Assembly (NCBI GenBank): GCA_038327195.1
Contig: JBBQKU010000015.1
Span: forward strand, 29,695 to 93,694
Length of the DNA: 64,000 nucleotides
Origin: UBA4416 sp038327195
GTDB lineage: Bacteria > Bacteroidota > Bacteroidia > B-17B0 > Aurantibacillaceae
Reading direction: 5' to 3'
The notes under the pieces were generated by a model. The model ran no database searches and was not told the origin of the DNA. It worked only from the letters and a program-made list of their open reading frames with translations. A program made the position numbers and the translations under genes. This document shows, one piece after another, positions 26,912-34,898 of this stretch; position 1 is the first letter of the stretch; every line of letters starts with the position of its first letter.

Positions 26912-27646
26912 TTAATTAGTTAATGAAAAATTAAATGGCAAATTAACTTCGACAGGAACGGTTTTGTGATCTTGTTTTCCTGGCTTCCAAAATGGCATTA
27001 ATTCAACTACCCGAATCGCTTCTTTATCTAAAACCTCATATCCAGAAGACTTAATAACTTTTGGATTTATTACTTTTCCCCTTGCATCAATAATTATTCT
27101 AACGTATGTTTTACCTTCCCATGCATTTTTTCTAGCCTCTTTAGGATAATTAATTTTTCTGCCAATAAATGACATCATTTCGTGAACGCCACCTTGATAC
27201 TCAGGCATAATATCAGTAAGAACAAAGATTCTTTCTGATGGAATACTGAGTCCTTTTTTCGCAATCACTAAACCATCTTTGTATTCAGATATAGATGAGT
27301 CTTTCCCATTATTATCATAAATTATCCAATCTCCAATCCTGCTATCAAACTTGCTATATCCATGGCTACTAATACTTCCATCTGCATTATAATATATGCT
27401 ATATCCATTCTGAATTAATTCTGGTTTAATTTCAGTTACCTCAGCTATCATTTGGATTTTATGATTGATAAATTTATCATAAACCAAATAACCTTTATCT
27501 GTTTTTTTGTAAACTCTATAATAATCTGCCACAGCTTTACTAGATTCCTTCCAATGTGATTCAAACCAAGTTGTATCTGTAAAATCAGCTTGAGCGAATG
27601 AAGAATTCACAAAAAGAAAAATAAATATGTATGCTGCTAATTTCAA
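26912..27646 (-). CDS. Energy transducer TonB-like protein with MORN-like repeats
   Basis: The protein is 244 aa with a signal peptide (AAYIFIFLFVNSSFAQA). The middle (about 75-130: YSIYYNADGSISSHGYSKFD, then GDWIIYDNNGKDSSISEYKDG) has MORN-like strands of the antitoxin/toxin_MORN type. Residues 150-243 form a TonB C-terminal domain (INYPKEARKNAWEGKTYVRI, VLDKEAIRVVELMPFWKPGK). There is no N-terminal membrane anchor, unlike true TonB, so it is probably a periplasmic protein of this common Bacteroidota family. It sits between nuoF and nuoG, 29 bases from nuoG. Confidence 0.8.
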   Translation of the reverse strand: MKLAAYIFIFLFVNSSFAQADFTDTTWFESHWKESSKAVADYYRVYKKTDKGYLVYDKFINHKIQMIAEVTEIKPELIQNGYSIYYNADGSISSHGYSKFDSRIGDWIIYDNNGKDSSISEYKDGLVIAKKGLSIPSERIFVLTDIMPEYQGGVHEMMSFIGRKINYPKEARKNAWEGKTYVRIIIDARGKVINPKVIKSSGYEVLDKEAIRVVELMPFWKPGKQDHKTVPVEVNLPFNFSLTN

Positions 27647-27649
27647 TTC

Positions 27650-28531
27650 TTATTTATGCTCAGGGTTATTAAGTACTATTTGTTTAGTTAGTTCATTATT
27701 TAATAAATCAGTACATTTTAAAAAATAGGTACCGCTTGGTAAGTGACTCATATCAACCAACATTTTATTATCAGCTTTTAGAATAGCTACATTTACTCTT
27801 TTACCATCAATGTTCGTAAGCGTAACGGCCGAAAAACGACCTTCAATAGTAAGCTGACTAGAAACAGGGTTCGGGTAAGCATTAATTTCTAATTTATTAG
27901 TAGGTTCCGAAATACTTGTTGCTACAGGTGCATATTCAATAATATAATACAAGGTATTTGTTGCTGCAATATCATTCCATTCGCCTGCAATACCATAAGG
28001 CCAAGAACCTAAACAAATACCAGCACAATCTTGATTCGACATATAATCATCTGGTTCATTAATTCCCGAAACACTTTTACCACCAAAGTTTACATAGTTT
28101 GATCCAACTACACTTCCTGTACCTGCACCTGCTAAACCTTGTCCATTCCAAAAGTTAGTTCCAACATTATCATTGTTTCCGTCCCAAAGCCAAACGCCTT
28201 CTGTGTTTTTATCAGTTGCGCCAATCCAAACATAAGATGAACCACCACCATCAGAAACTGGATGGTAACTTGAAGAAATACCAGAAGCAACAATTGCATT
28301 ATACACAGCAGTTTGCTCAGCTAAATTATCAATATGAACCAAATAACCACCACGAGAAACTGCACAAGCAGAAGCCAAAGCCCAAGTTTTTAATTCTTTT
28401 ACGATTTCATAATTTATACCAGCAGCTGTAAACGTATAAATATTAATAGCACTTGCGCATGCTTGAGCATGACTTACTTTTGAAGTGAAAAGTATACTGA
28501 TTAATAATAATATGTAACTAATTTTTTTCAT
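27650..28531 (-). CDS. C-type-lectin-like type IX secretion cargo
   Basis: The start at 28531 (MKKISYILLLISILFTSKVSHAQ) gives a signal peptide; the upstream ATG at 28549 would overlap the ORF6N gene. Residues 25-200 form a C-type lectin-like fold: WIGATDKNTEGVWLWDG, GINEPDDYMSNQDC and GEWNDIAATNTLYYIIEY are the conserved strands and the W-N-D motif. The last 75 residues (INAYPNPVSSQLTIEG ... GTYFLKC) are a type A sorting domain for the type IX system. It is a predicted cell-surface or secreted sugar- or ligand-binding protein. It ends only 3 bases before the TonB-like gene. Confidence 0.85.
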   Translation of the reverse strand: MKKISYILLLISILFTSKVSHAQACASAINIYTFTAAGINYEIVKELKTWALASACAVSRGGYLVHIDNLAEQTAVYNAIVASGISSSYHPVSDGGGSSYVWIGATDKNTEGVWLWDGNNDNVGTNFWNGQGLAGAGTGSVVGSNYVNFGGKSVSGINEPDDYMSNQDCAGICLGSWPYGIAGEWNDIAATNTLYYIIEYAPVATSISEPTNKLEINAYPNPVSSQLTIEGRFSAVTLTNIDGKRVNVAILKADNKMLVDMSHLPSGTYFLKCTDLLNNELTKQIVLNNPEHK

Positions 28532-28532
28532 G

Positions 28533-29045
28533 TTATGCTTTATATCCAATTTTTGTTCTTTTTTTAATTTTATCGCCTGCTTTCTTAATATCCATTAAAT
28601 AATTTAAGGCTTCATATACATCAGAAAATTGCTTGTTGTATTTAGACTCCAATTCTTCTAATTTTTTAGATAATTCGGTATTTCCAACTATCATTTGCTT
28701 TACCGCAACAAATACGCGCATAATGCTAATATTAACTTGCACTGCTTTTTTGCTTTTTAATACACTCGAAAGCATTGCTACACCTTGTTCGGTAAAGGCA
28801 AAAGGCATTTTTTGCGTCCCTCCTCTTTTTTCTGTTTTTGATATCACAGATTGTGATATCAAAACTTGAAACTCATCTTTAGTTAATTGAAACATAAAAT
28901 CATCTGGAAATCTATCCAAGTTTCTCTTTACGGCTTGGTTTAATACCCTAGTTTCAATTTCATACATACTAGCCAAATCAAAATCCAACATAACTTTTTG
29001 GTTACGGATTTCGTAGATTTTAGTATGTATGTTTTTTATAAGCAC
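28533..29045 (-). CDS. ORF6N domain DNA-binding protein, copy 2, within nuo operon
   Basis: A paralogue of the 20851-21366 protein (same length, about half the residues identical by eye). It carries the ORF6N motifs KVMLDFDLASMYEIETRVLNQ, FPDDFMFQLTKDEF, FAFTEQGVAMLSSVL and NISIMRVFVAVKQ, then a coiled coil at 120-155. The start is GTG at 29045; no closer ATG exists before the domain. Two palindromes lie between nuoF and this start, and one lies inside the gene at codons 65-75. It directly precedes the lectin cargo gene. DNA binding is likely, and the target may be these palindromes; the latter is inference. Confidence 0.9.
   Translation of the reverse strand: MLIKNIHTKIYEIRNQKVMLDFDLASMYEIETRVLNQAVKRNLDRFPDDFMFQLTKDEFQVLISQSVISKTEKRGGTQKMPFAFTEQGVAMLSSVLKSKKAVQVNISIMRVFVAVKQMIVGNTELSKKLEELESKYNKQFSDVYEALNYLMDIKKAGDKIKKRTKIGYKA
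28836..28864. repeat. Palindrome inside ORF6N gene 2
   Basis: Arms TTTTGATATCACA (28836-28848) and its exact complement (28852-28864) around GAT. It occupies the same codon positions as the palindrome in gene 1 but has different arm sequences. Confidence 0.9.
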
Positions 29046-29061
29046 TCTTTTTAATTTTTAG

Positions 29062-29086
29062 ATGTTATCACAAATTGTGATGACAT
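29062..29086. promoter_or_regulatory. Palindromic candidate operator upstream of ORF6N gene 2
   Basis: ATGTTATCACAA, a central A, and a near-complement (11 of 12 pairs). It shares the ATCACA half-site with the intragenic palindrome and lies 17 bases before the GTG start. Confidence 0.6.
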
Positions 29087-29102
29087 GCTTTATATTTATT
29101 AA

Positions 29103-29125
29103 TGGTATAACAAAATGTGATACCA
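29103..29125. promoter_or_regulatory. Second palindromic candidate operator upstream of ORF6N gene 2
   Basis: TGGTATAACA, AAA, TGTGATACCA: 9 of 10 pairs match. It lies immediately after the nuoF stop codon and about 40 bases from the first candidate operator, centre to centre. Confidence 0.55.
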
Positions 29126-29129
29126 AATT

Positions 29130-30470
29130 TTACGCTTTTACTAATTTATTCAATCTATCATAATGAGAAATATCTACAAATTTTTTCTTTTGTGCTATTT
29201 CAATAAATTCATGTTTGAAGTGACGAATAGCTGCCGCTACAGGCCAGGCAGCTGCTTCACCTAATGGACAAATTGTTTTACCTTCAATTTTACTTTGAAT
29301 GTCCCATAACAAATCAACATCACTTTCGTTTGCTGTTCCGTTTAAAAACTTTTGTAATATTTTTTCCATCCAACCAGTTCCTTCTCGGCAAGGTGAACAT
29401 TGTCCACAACTTTCATGATGATAAAAACGAGAGAATGTAAATAAATTTTTAACGATGCTTGTGTCTTCATCCATTGCAATAAAACCACCTGAACCTAACA
29501 TGGTTCCAGTTAAAAATCCACCATCAGATAAACTTTCGTATGTCATTAAACGAGGCTCGCCTTTAGCAGTAGTTATAGCTAAAGCAGCAGGTAAAATGGG
29601 AACCGATGAACCACCAGCTACAATTGCTTTTAATTTTTTTCCATTACGAATGCCACCACAATATTCATCACTATAAATAAAGTCCTCAACCGTTATACCC
29701 AATTCAATTTCATAAACACCTGGTTTATTAATATGACCTGATGCTGAAATTAATTTTGTACCAGTAGATTTCCCTACTCCAATTTTAGCATATTCTTCAC
29801 CACCCATATTAACGATTGGAACAACAGCCGCAATAGTTTCCACATTATTTACAACCGTTGGGCAACCCCATAAACCAGCAACAGCAGGAAATGGTGGTTT
29901 AATACGTGGATTACCACGCTTACCTTCTAATGATTCTAATAGTGCAGTTTCTTCTCCACAAATATAAGCTCCACCACCAACTTGCACATAACAATCGTGA
30001 GAGAAATCAGTACCTAAAATATTTTTACCTAACCAACCTGCAGCATAAGCTTCAGCAATGGCAGCTTCAACAATACGAGCAACATAAAAATATTCGCCAC
30101 GTATATATATGTATGAAGTTTTTGCACCAAGTGCATAAGAAGAGGTAATCATTCCTTCAATTAAAGCATGAGGAATTTTCTCCATTAAATAACGATCCTT
30201 AAAAGTTCCAGGTTCTGATTCGTCAGCATTACAAACTAAATAACGATTAACGCCTTCTGGTTTTGCTAAAAAGCTCCACTTCATTCCTGTAGGGAAACCT
30301 GCTCCACCACGGCCTCGCAAGCCTGATTTTTTTACCTCATCAGTAACTTGATCTGGCTGCATTGTTTTTAATGCTTTTTCAACAGAAGCATAACCTCCAT
30401 TTGCACGATAAACTGCTAACGTATGAATGTTAGGCACTTTGTCGTTATGTATTAATAATTTTCTTCCCAT
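29130..30470 (-). CDS. nuoF: NADH-quinone oxidoreductase subunit F
   Basis: The NADH- and FMN-binding electron-entry subunit of complex I, 446 aa. Visible are the glycine-rich nucleotide site RGRGGAGFPTGMKW, the FMN-region NADESEPGTFKDR, GGGAYICGEETALLESLEG, and the N3 cluster ligands ESCGQCSPCREGTGW plus the distant Cys in KTICPLGEAAAWP. It receives the 2Fe-2S partner NuoE. It follows nuoE by 71 bases, and is followed not by nuoG but by an ORF6N gene. Confidence 0.97.
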   Translation of the reverse strand: MGRKLLIHNDKVPNIHTLAVYRANGGYASVEKALKTMQPDQVTDEVKKSGLRGRGGAGFPTGMKWSFLAKPEGVNRYLVCNADESEPGTFKDRYLMEKIPHALIEGMITSSYALGAKTSYIYIRGEYFYVARIVEAAIAEAYAAGWLGKNILGTDFSHDCYVQVGGGAYICGEETALLESLEGKRGNPRIKPPFPAVAGLWGCPTVVNNVETIAAVVPIVNMGGEEYAKIGVGKSTGTKLISASGHINKPGVYEIELGITVEDFIYSDEYCGGIRNGKKLKAIVAGGSSVPILPAALAITTAKGEPRLMTYESLSDGGFLTGTMLGSGGFIAMDEDTSIVKNLFTFSRFYHHESCGQCSPCREGTGWMEKILQKFLNGTANESDVDLLWDIQSKIEGKTICPLGEAAAWPVAAAIRHFKHEFIEIAQKKKFVDISHYDRLNKLVKA

Positions 30471-30499
30471 TTTTAATTCTTTTTGTTTTTAGCTTCTCG

Positions 30500-30523
30500 T
30501 TTCTCGACTTCGCTCGAAATGAC
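30500..30523. repeat. Dispersed Bacteroidota repeat in the nuoE-nuoF gap
   Basis: TTTCTCGACTTCGCTCGAAA followed by TGAC contains the partly self-complementary CTCGACTTCGCTCGA. From memory this is a short element that recurs widely in intergenic DNA of many Bacteroidota; only one copy was noticed here. Confidence 0.6.
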
Positions 30524-30541
30524 AAACTTGATGTCAAAATA

Positions 30542-31123
30542 TTAAAGTGTATTTTTATAATCTAAGTCTGTGTAACTTTTTAATTTTCCTTCAGCTTTAT
30601 AATTCTCTAAAATAGAATCTACTTTTTCGTAAGTTAAATTTTCGTGATAACTTGCTCCGCATTGTAACATTGGTGCAGTTCCGCAAGAGCCTAAACATTC
30701 TGCTACTTTTAATGAAAACATGCCATCTTTAGTTGTTTCACCAACTTTGATGTTTAATTTTTTCTCAATATATTTTACAATATCTTCTGCGCCGTTTAAC
30801 CAACAAGAACTCGTTTGGCAAACTTCTAAAACACATTTACCCATTGGTTTTAAATTATACATCGTATAAAAAGATGCCACTTCAAAAACCTCAACTGGTT
30901 TTATTTTTAAAACTGATGCAACGTAATCCATTGTTTCAGGACTTAACCAACCACCAAATTCAGCTTGTGCCACATGTAAAACTGGCAATAAAGCAGATTT
31001 TATTTTATCAGCTGGATAGCGTGAAATAATGGTTTGAACAGTTTTCATAGCATCTTCGCTAAAAACAGTTTCACTGCGTTTAGCGTTATCAAACTTTTGT
31101 GCTCCGTGTACTTGACTACTCAT
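30542..31123 (-). CDS. nuoE: NADH-quinone oxidoreductase subunit E
   Basis: The 193-aa thioredoxin-fold subunit holding the [2Fe-2S] cluster N1a. The four ligands lie in CVLEVCQTSSCWLNG and VAECLGSCGTAPMLQCG (the C-x4-C ... C-x3-C pattern). The N-terminal helical part matches the family (AEFGGWLSPETMDYVA). It pairs with NuoF for NADH oxidation. Confidence 0.96.
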   Translation of the reverse strand: MSSQVHGAQKFDNAKRSETVFSEDAMKTVQTIISRYPADKIKSALLPVLHVAQAEFGGWLSPETMDYVASVLKIKPVEVFEVASFYTMYNLKPMGKCVLEVCQTSSCWLNGAEDIVKYIEKKLNIKVGETTKDGMFSLKVAECLGSCGTAPMLQCGASYHENLTYEKVDSILENYKAEGKLKSYTDLDYKNTL

Positions 31124-31231
31124 TTCTTATTAGTTTTTAGTGTTGAGTTTTTAGTTCTTAATTTATTAACTCGTTACTATATTTTTTATTTTTTTCTATT
31201 AAAAACTAAACATTAATCATTTAAAACTTCT

Positions 31232-32437
31232 TTATGCGTCTAATTCTCCTGCAATAACATTCATACTACTCATTGTTAAGATTGCATCACTTAACATAAT
31301 TCCTTTTACCATTTCTGGATATGCTTGATAATAAATAAAGCATGGTCTGCGGAAATGTAAACGAAATGGTGTTCTTCCACCATCACTAATTAAATAAAAT
31401 CCTAACTCACCATTTCCACCTTCTACACAATGGTAAACTTCGCCTTTTGGAATATCTGTTTCGCCCATCACAATTTTAAAGTGATAAATTAAGGCTTCCA
31501 TGTTATTGTAAACTTGCTCTTTTGGTGGTAAAAAGAAATCAGGGATATCAGCATGCATTGGTCCTTCTGGCATTTTTTTAATTGCTTGTTCGATGATGCT
31601 TAATGATTGCCACATTTCGTGTTGACGAACCATGAAACGATCGTAAGTATCACCACTTGTTCCTACAGGAACCGTAAATGTAAAATCTTCATAAGACGAG
31701 TATGGATTCATAACACGTACATCATAATCAACACCAGCTGCACGTAAATTTGGTCCAACAAAACTATAACTCAACGCCATTTCTGCAGTAATTGGTCCAC
31801 AGTTAATAGTACGATCCATAAAAATTTTATTACGCTCTAATAAGTTTGCAAACTCTTGTAAGCCTTTAGGAAATTCTTTTAAGAATGTATCGATTAAGTC
31901 CCATGTTTTTTTATTCCACTCTTGGTCAAAACCTCCAATACGACCAATATTAGTAGTTAAACGAGCTCCACAAATTTCTTCAAAAATTTCGTAAATTTTT
32001 TCTCTCCATTGAAAAATATATAAGAAACCTGTCATTGCACCAGTATCAACACCAATTACCGAATTACAAATAATATGATCTGCAATACGCGATAATTCCA
32101 TAATGATAACTCGATGGTATTCGGCACGCTTTGGAATTTTAGCACCCAATAATTTTTCAACGGTCATATACCAACCCATATTATTGATTGGAGAAGAACA
32201 GTAATTTAAACGATCTGTTATTGGCGTAATTTGCGCGTAAGGACGGTGTTCAGCTAATTTCTCAAAAGCACGATGAATATATCCAATTGTTGGAGTAGCT
32301 TCTTTGATAATTTCACCATCCATTTTTAATACATTTTGAAAAATACCATGCGTAGCCGGATGTGTTGGCCCAAGGTTAAGAATAGAATATTCTTTTTCTT
32401 CAAAAACTTCTTTGTTTATACTTTCTTGTTTACTCAT
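31232..32437 (-). CDS. nuoD: NADH-quinone oxidoreductase subunit D
   Basis: The 49-kDa-type subunit of 401 aa that builds the quinone site. Conserved pieces are LGPTHPATHG (quinone-site His), PTIGYIHRAFEKLAEHRPY, the ELSRIADHIICNS helix and the C-terminal SDGGRTPFRLHFRRP with catalytic residues. It is a separate gene, not fused to nuoC. It lies 15 bases after nuoC and 108 bases before nuoE. Confidence 0.97.
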   Translation of the reverse strand: MSKQESINKEVFEEKEYSILNLGPTHPATHGIFQNVLKMDGEIIKEATPTIGYIHRAFEKLAEHRPYAQITPITDRLNYCSSPINNMGWYMTVEKLLGAKIPKRAEYHRVIIMELSRIADHIICNSVIGVDTGAMTGFLYIFQWREKIYEIFEEICGARLTTNIGRIGGFDQEWNKKTWDLIDTFLKEFPKGLQEFANLLERNKIFMDRTINCGPITAEMALSYSFVGPNLRAAGVDYDVRVMNPYSSYEDFTFTVPVGTSGDTYDRFMVRQHEMWQSLSIIEQAIKKMPEGPMHADIPDFFLPPKEQVYNNMEALIYHFKIVMGETDIPKGEVYHCVEGGNGELGFYLISDGGRTPFRLHFRRPCFIYYQAYPEMVKGIMLSDAILTMSSMNVIAGELDA

Positions 32438-32452
32438 TAGTCAATTAGTTTT

Positions 32453-32950
32453 TTAACGTCCAAACATGCTATCATTCTTATCTGTTCTTGTTTGATCTTC
32501 CAATGGATATTCTTTTCTCATTGGAAAAATATCCATTTCATCCATATTTAAAATACGTTTTAAGTTAGGATGTCCTTTGAATTTCACACCAAAAAAATCA
32601 TACGTTTCACGTTCCATCCAATTTGCTGCAGGCCATAAATCGGTAGCTGTAGCAATTTCAGGCTTATTTATATCAAAAAATGTTTTAACACGAATACGGA
32701 AATTTTTTGGCATGTTATGTAGATGATAAATTACACCTAAATGTTTTTCGTCAGCCGTTTGCATGCCACATAAGTCAGTTAAGAAATGAAAATTTAATTC
32801 TTCATCTTCTTTTAAAAATTTAAGAACATCATGTATTCTGTCTTTTTGAATTGTAAAAACGGGATAGTCATAAAGTAATTCAGCAGATACAATATCTCCA
32901 TGAAAATGTACTTTCAATTTTTCGTTTACTTTATTTAATAATTCTTCCAT
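32453..32950 (-). CDS. nuoC: NADH-quinone oxidoreductase subunit C
   Basis: The 30-kDa-type peripheral subunit, 165 aa, with the family signature WMERETYDFFGVKFKGHPNL followed by LNMDEMDIFPMRKEYPLED. It carries no cofactor and stabilises the NuoB-NuoD junction. Spacing to nuoB is 13 bases and to nuoD 15. Confidence 0.96.
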   Translation of the reverse strand: MEELLNKVNEKLKVHFHGDIVSAELLYDYPVFTIQKDRIHDVLKFLKEDEELNFHFLTDLCGMQTADEKHLGVIYHLHNMPKNFRIRVKTFFDINKPEIATATDLWPAANWMERETYDFFGVKFKGHPNLKRILNMDEMDIFPMRKEYPLEDQTRTDKNDSMFGR

Positions 32951-32963
32951 TGTAAGGTTTAGT

Positions 32964-33524
32964 TTATTCTATTCCGTAACTGTTTAACATTTTTTTATAC
33001 TCTTCTGATTCTCTTCTTCTAAAAGATTCGTTTTGAGCCATTTCTTGTATTTTTAATACGCCTTCTAATATTTGTTCAGGACGTGGAGGGCAACCTGGCA
33101 CGTATACATCAACAGGAATAATTTTATCTATTCCTTGTAAAACGCTATAAGTATCAAAAATACCACCACTACTTGCACAAGCACCTACAGATAAAACCCA
33201 TCGAGGCTCAGCCATTTGTTCGTAAACCTGACGTAAAATTGGCCCCATTTTTTTTGAAATAGTTCCCATAACCATCAACATATCAGCTTGACGAGGCGAA
33301 AAACTTAAACGTTCTGAACCAAAACGCCCTAAATCATAATGACTTGCCATTGTAGCCATAAATTCTATACCACAACATGAAGTTGCAAATGGTAAAGGCC
33401 ATAACGAATTTTTACGAGCCATCCCTACTACATCTTCTAACTTCGTTGCAAAAAAACCTGGACCTTCAAGCCCATCAGGACTTTTAGCGATTTCTACTTT
33501 TGTACGTTTTGTAATTTCCTTCAT
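32964..33524 (-). CDS. nuoB: NADH-quinone oxidoreductase subunit B
   Basis: The 186-aa subunit that holds cluster N2, the last electron carrier before quinone. The ligands are Cys50 and Cys51 (ATSCCGIEFMAT), Cys116 (SVGACASSGG) and Cys145 (VPGCPPRPEQ), all present. It also has the adjacent DLGRFGSERLSFSPRQADM segment. A leader of about 140 bases with AAAAACT-type words separates it from nuoA. Confidence 0.97.
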   Translation of the reverse strand: MKEITKRTKVEIAKSPDGLEGPGFFATKLEDVVGMARKNSLWPLPFATSCCGIEFMATMASHYDLGRFGSERLSFSPRQADMLMVMGTISKKMGPILRQVYEQMAEPRWVLSVGACASSGGIFDTYSVLQGIDKIIPVDVYVPGCPPRPEQILEGVLKIQEMAQNESFRRRESEEYKKMLNSYGIE

Positions 33525-33663
33525 ACTTTGTATAGTTTTAAGTTTTAAATGTTTAGTTCTTAATAAAGTTAAAATCTAAACTATGTTCTGGTATTTAATA
33601 TCTTTCTAATTTATTTTGTCTTTTTTTTATTAAAAACTAATAACTCAACACTAATAATTCTTT

Positions 33664-34038
33664 TTACTCTTCCCAGTTTAATGCTTTTTTGGACAACATG
33701 TAATAGAATCCAATAAGTAATAAAATGATAAAAGAAAATACTTCAATAACACCAGTCATCCCTAATTCTTTGAAGTTAACTGCCCATGGGTACATAAAAA
33801 TTACCTCAATATCGAACAACACGAATAAAATAGCCACTAAAAAATATTTAATTGCAAAAGGTAAACGAGCGTTTCCCTGTGCTTCAATACCACATTCAAA
33901 AGAATCTAATTTAATTTTTGTTTTACGTTTTGGGCCTAACCAATGTGATGCTATCATGGTAGTAATTACAAAGCCAAGAGCAACAAGAAACATTAATACA
34001 ATTGGTAAATAATCTAAGGGTGTTGGTGTAGATTGCAT
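33664..34038 (-). CDS. nuoA: NADH-quinone oxidoreductase subunit A
   Basis: The first gene of the complex I operon. It encodes a 124-aa subunit with three membrane helices. The conserved loop DSFECGIEAQGNARLPFAIKYF with its Cys and the following FVLFDIEVIFMYPWA are diagnostic. Transcription must start in the 200-base divergent gap up to the 34244 gene; no convincing -33/-7 pair was found there. Confidence 0.96.
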   Translation of the reverse strand: MQSTPTPLDYLPIVLMFLVALGFVITTMIASHWLGPKRKTKIKLDSFECGIEAQGNARLPFAIKYFLVAILFVLFDIEVIFMYPWAVNFKELGMTGVIEVFSFIILLLIGFYYMLSKKALNWEE

Positions 34039-34243
34039 AGTCTATTCTTAAATATTGAATGGTAAGATTAACTATTTAAAACCAAAACATCAAATATTCC
34101 GTCTATTTTTTTTAAGCTTAAATTGTTTAAAAATAAAGGGCATTTATTTACTTATTTTTTGCATTGCCATTTATAACAATAAACTCTTCATAATTAAATT
34201 TATCAATCAAAATAAAGAACAAAAAGTAGTATACTTTTAATAC

Positions 34244-34822
34244 ATGGAATTTGATTATTTTAGTTGGGTAATATTACCATTGCTCATTTTTTTAGCACGC
34301 TTAGGTGATGTAACTATGGCTACGCTGAGGCATATTTTTATATCAAAAGGCTTTAAAAAAATAGTTCCCATTTTAGGTTTTTTTGAAGTTTTAATTTGGT
34401 TAATAGCTATGCGTCAGGTATTTAGTCATTTAGATAACATAGCCTGTTTTATTGCATGGGCATTAGGTTTTAGTGCAGGTACCTATTTAGGAATGCTAAT
34501 AGATGAAAAACTTGCCATTGGGACACAAATAATACGAGTAATTACAGGTGATAACATAACCGAATTAATTGCGGCTTTAAAAACTAAAAATCAAGGGATT
34601 ACAATAGTAGATGGGCAAGGCGCCATTGGACCAGTTAAACTCATTTTTACCATTGTAAAACGAGCAGATAAATTTGAAATTATTGAATTAATACACCAAC
34701 ATGCGCCAAAAGCATTTTATACCATTGAAGATGTAAAAAGTCTTGAATATGGCGTATTTTCAAACAATAAAAACTCCTCAGCAATAGCAAGATTATTTTC
34801 GATGAATAGCAATTCAAAGTGA
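34244..34822 (+). CDS. DUF2179/UPF0316 membrane protein (YebE-like)
   Basis: The 192-aa protein has three hydrophobic segments in the first 85 residues, beginning LPLLIFLARLGDVTMATLRH, then a soluble DUF2179 domain with GDNITELIAALKTKNQGIT, a Gly-rich turn, and a C-terminal FYTIEDVKSLEYGVF. This is the UPF0316 family of unknown function; the soluble domain is shared with YitT-type proteins. It is divergent from nuoA and ends at a bidirectional terminator. Confidence 0.85.
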   Translation: MEFDYFSWVILPLLIFLARLGDVTMATLRHIFISKGFKKIVPILGFFEVLIWLIAMRQVFSHLDNIACFIAWALGFSAGTYLGMLIDEKLAIGTQIIRVITGDNITELIAALKTKNQGITIVDGQGAIGPVKLIFTIVKRADKFEIIELIHQHAPKAFYTIEDVKSLEYGVFSNNKNSSAIARLFSMNSNSK

Positions 34823-34842
34823 TTTTTAAACCCATAAAAATC

Positions 34843-34878
34843 AACAGCTCCCGATTGTAAATTCAATCGGGAGCTGTT
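34843..34878. terminator. Bidirectional terminator hairpin
   Basis: Perfect 15-base stem (AACAGCTCCCGATTG and complement), six-base loop, between two convergent genes (ends 34822 and 34899). There is no strong T-tract. Confidence 0.75.
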
Positions 34879-34898
34879 GGTTAATTAATTACTGAAAC

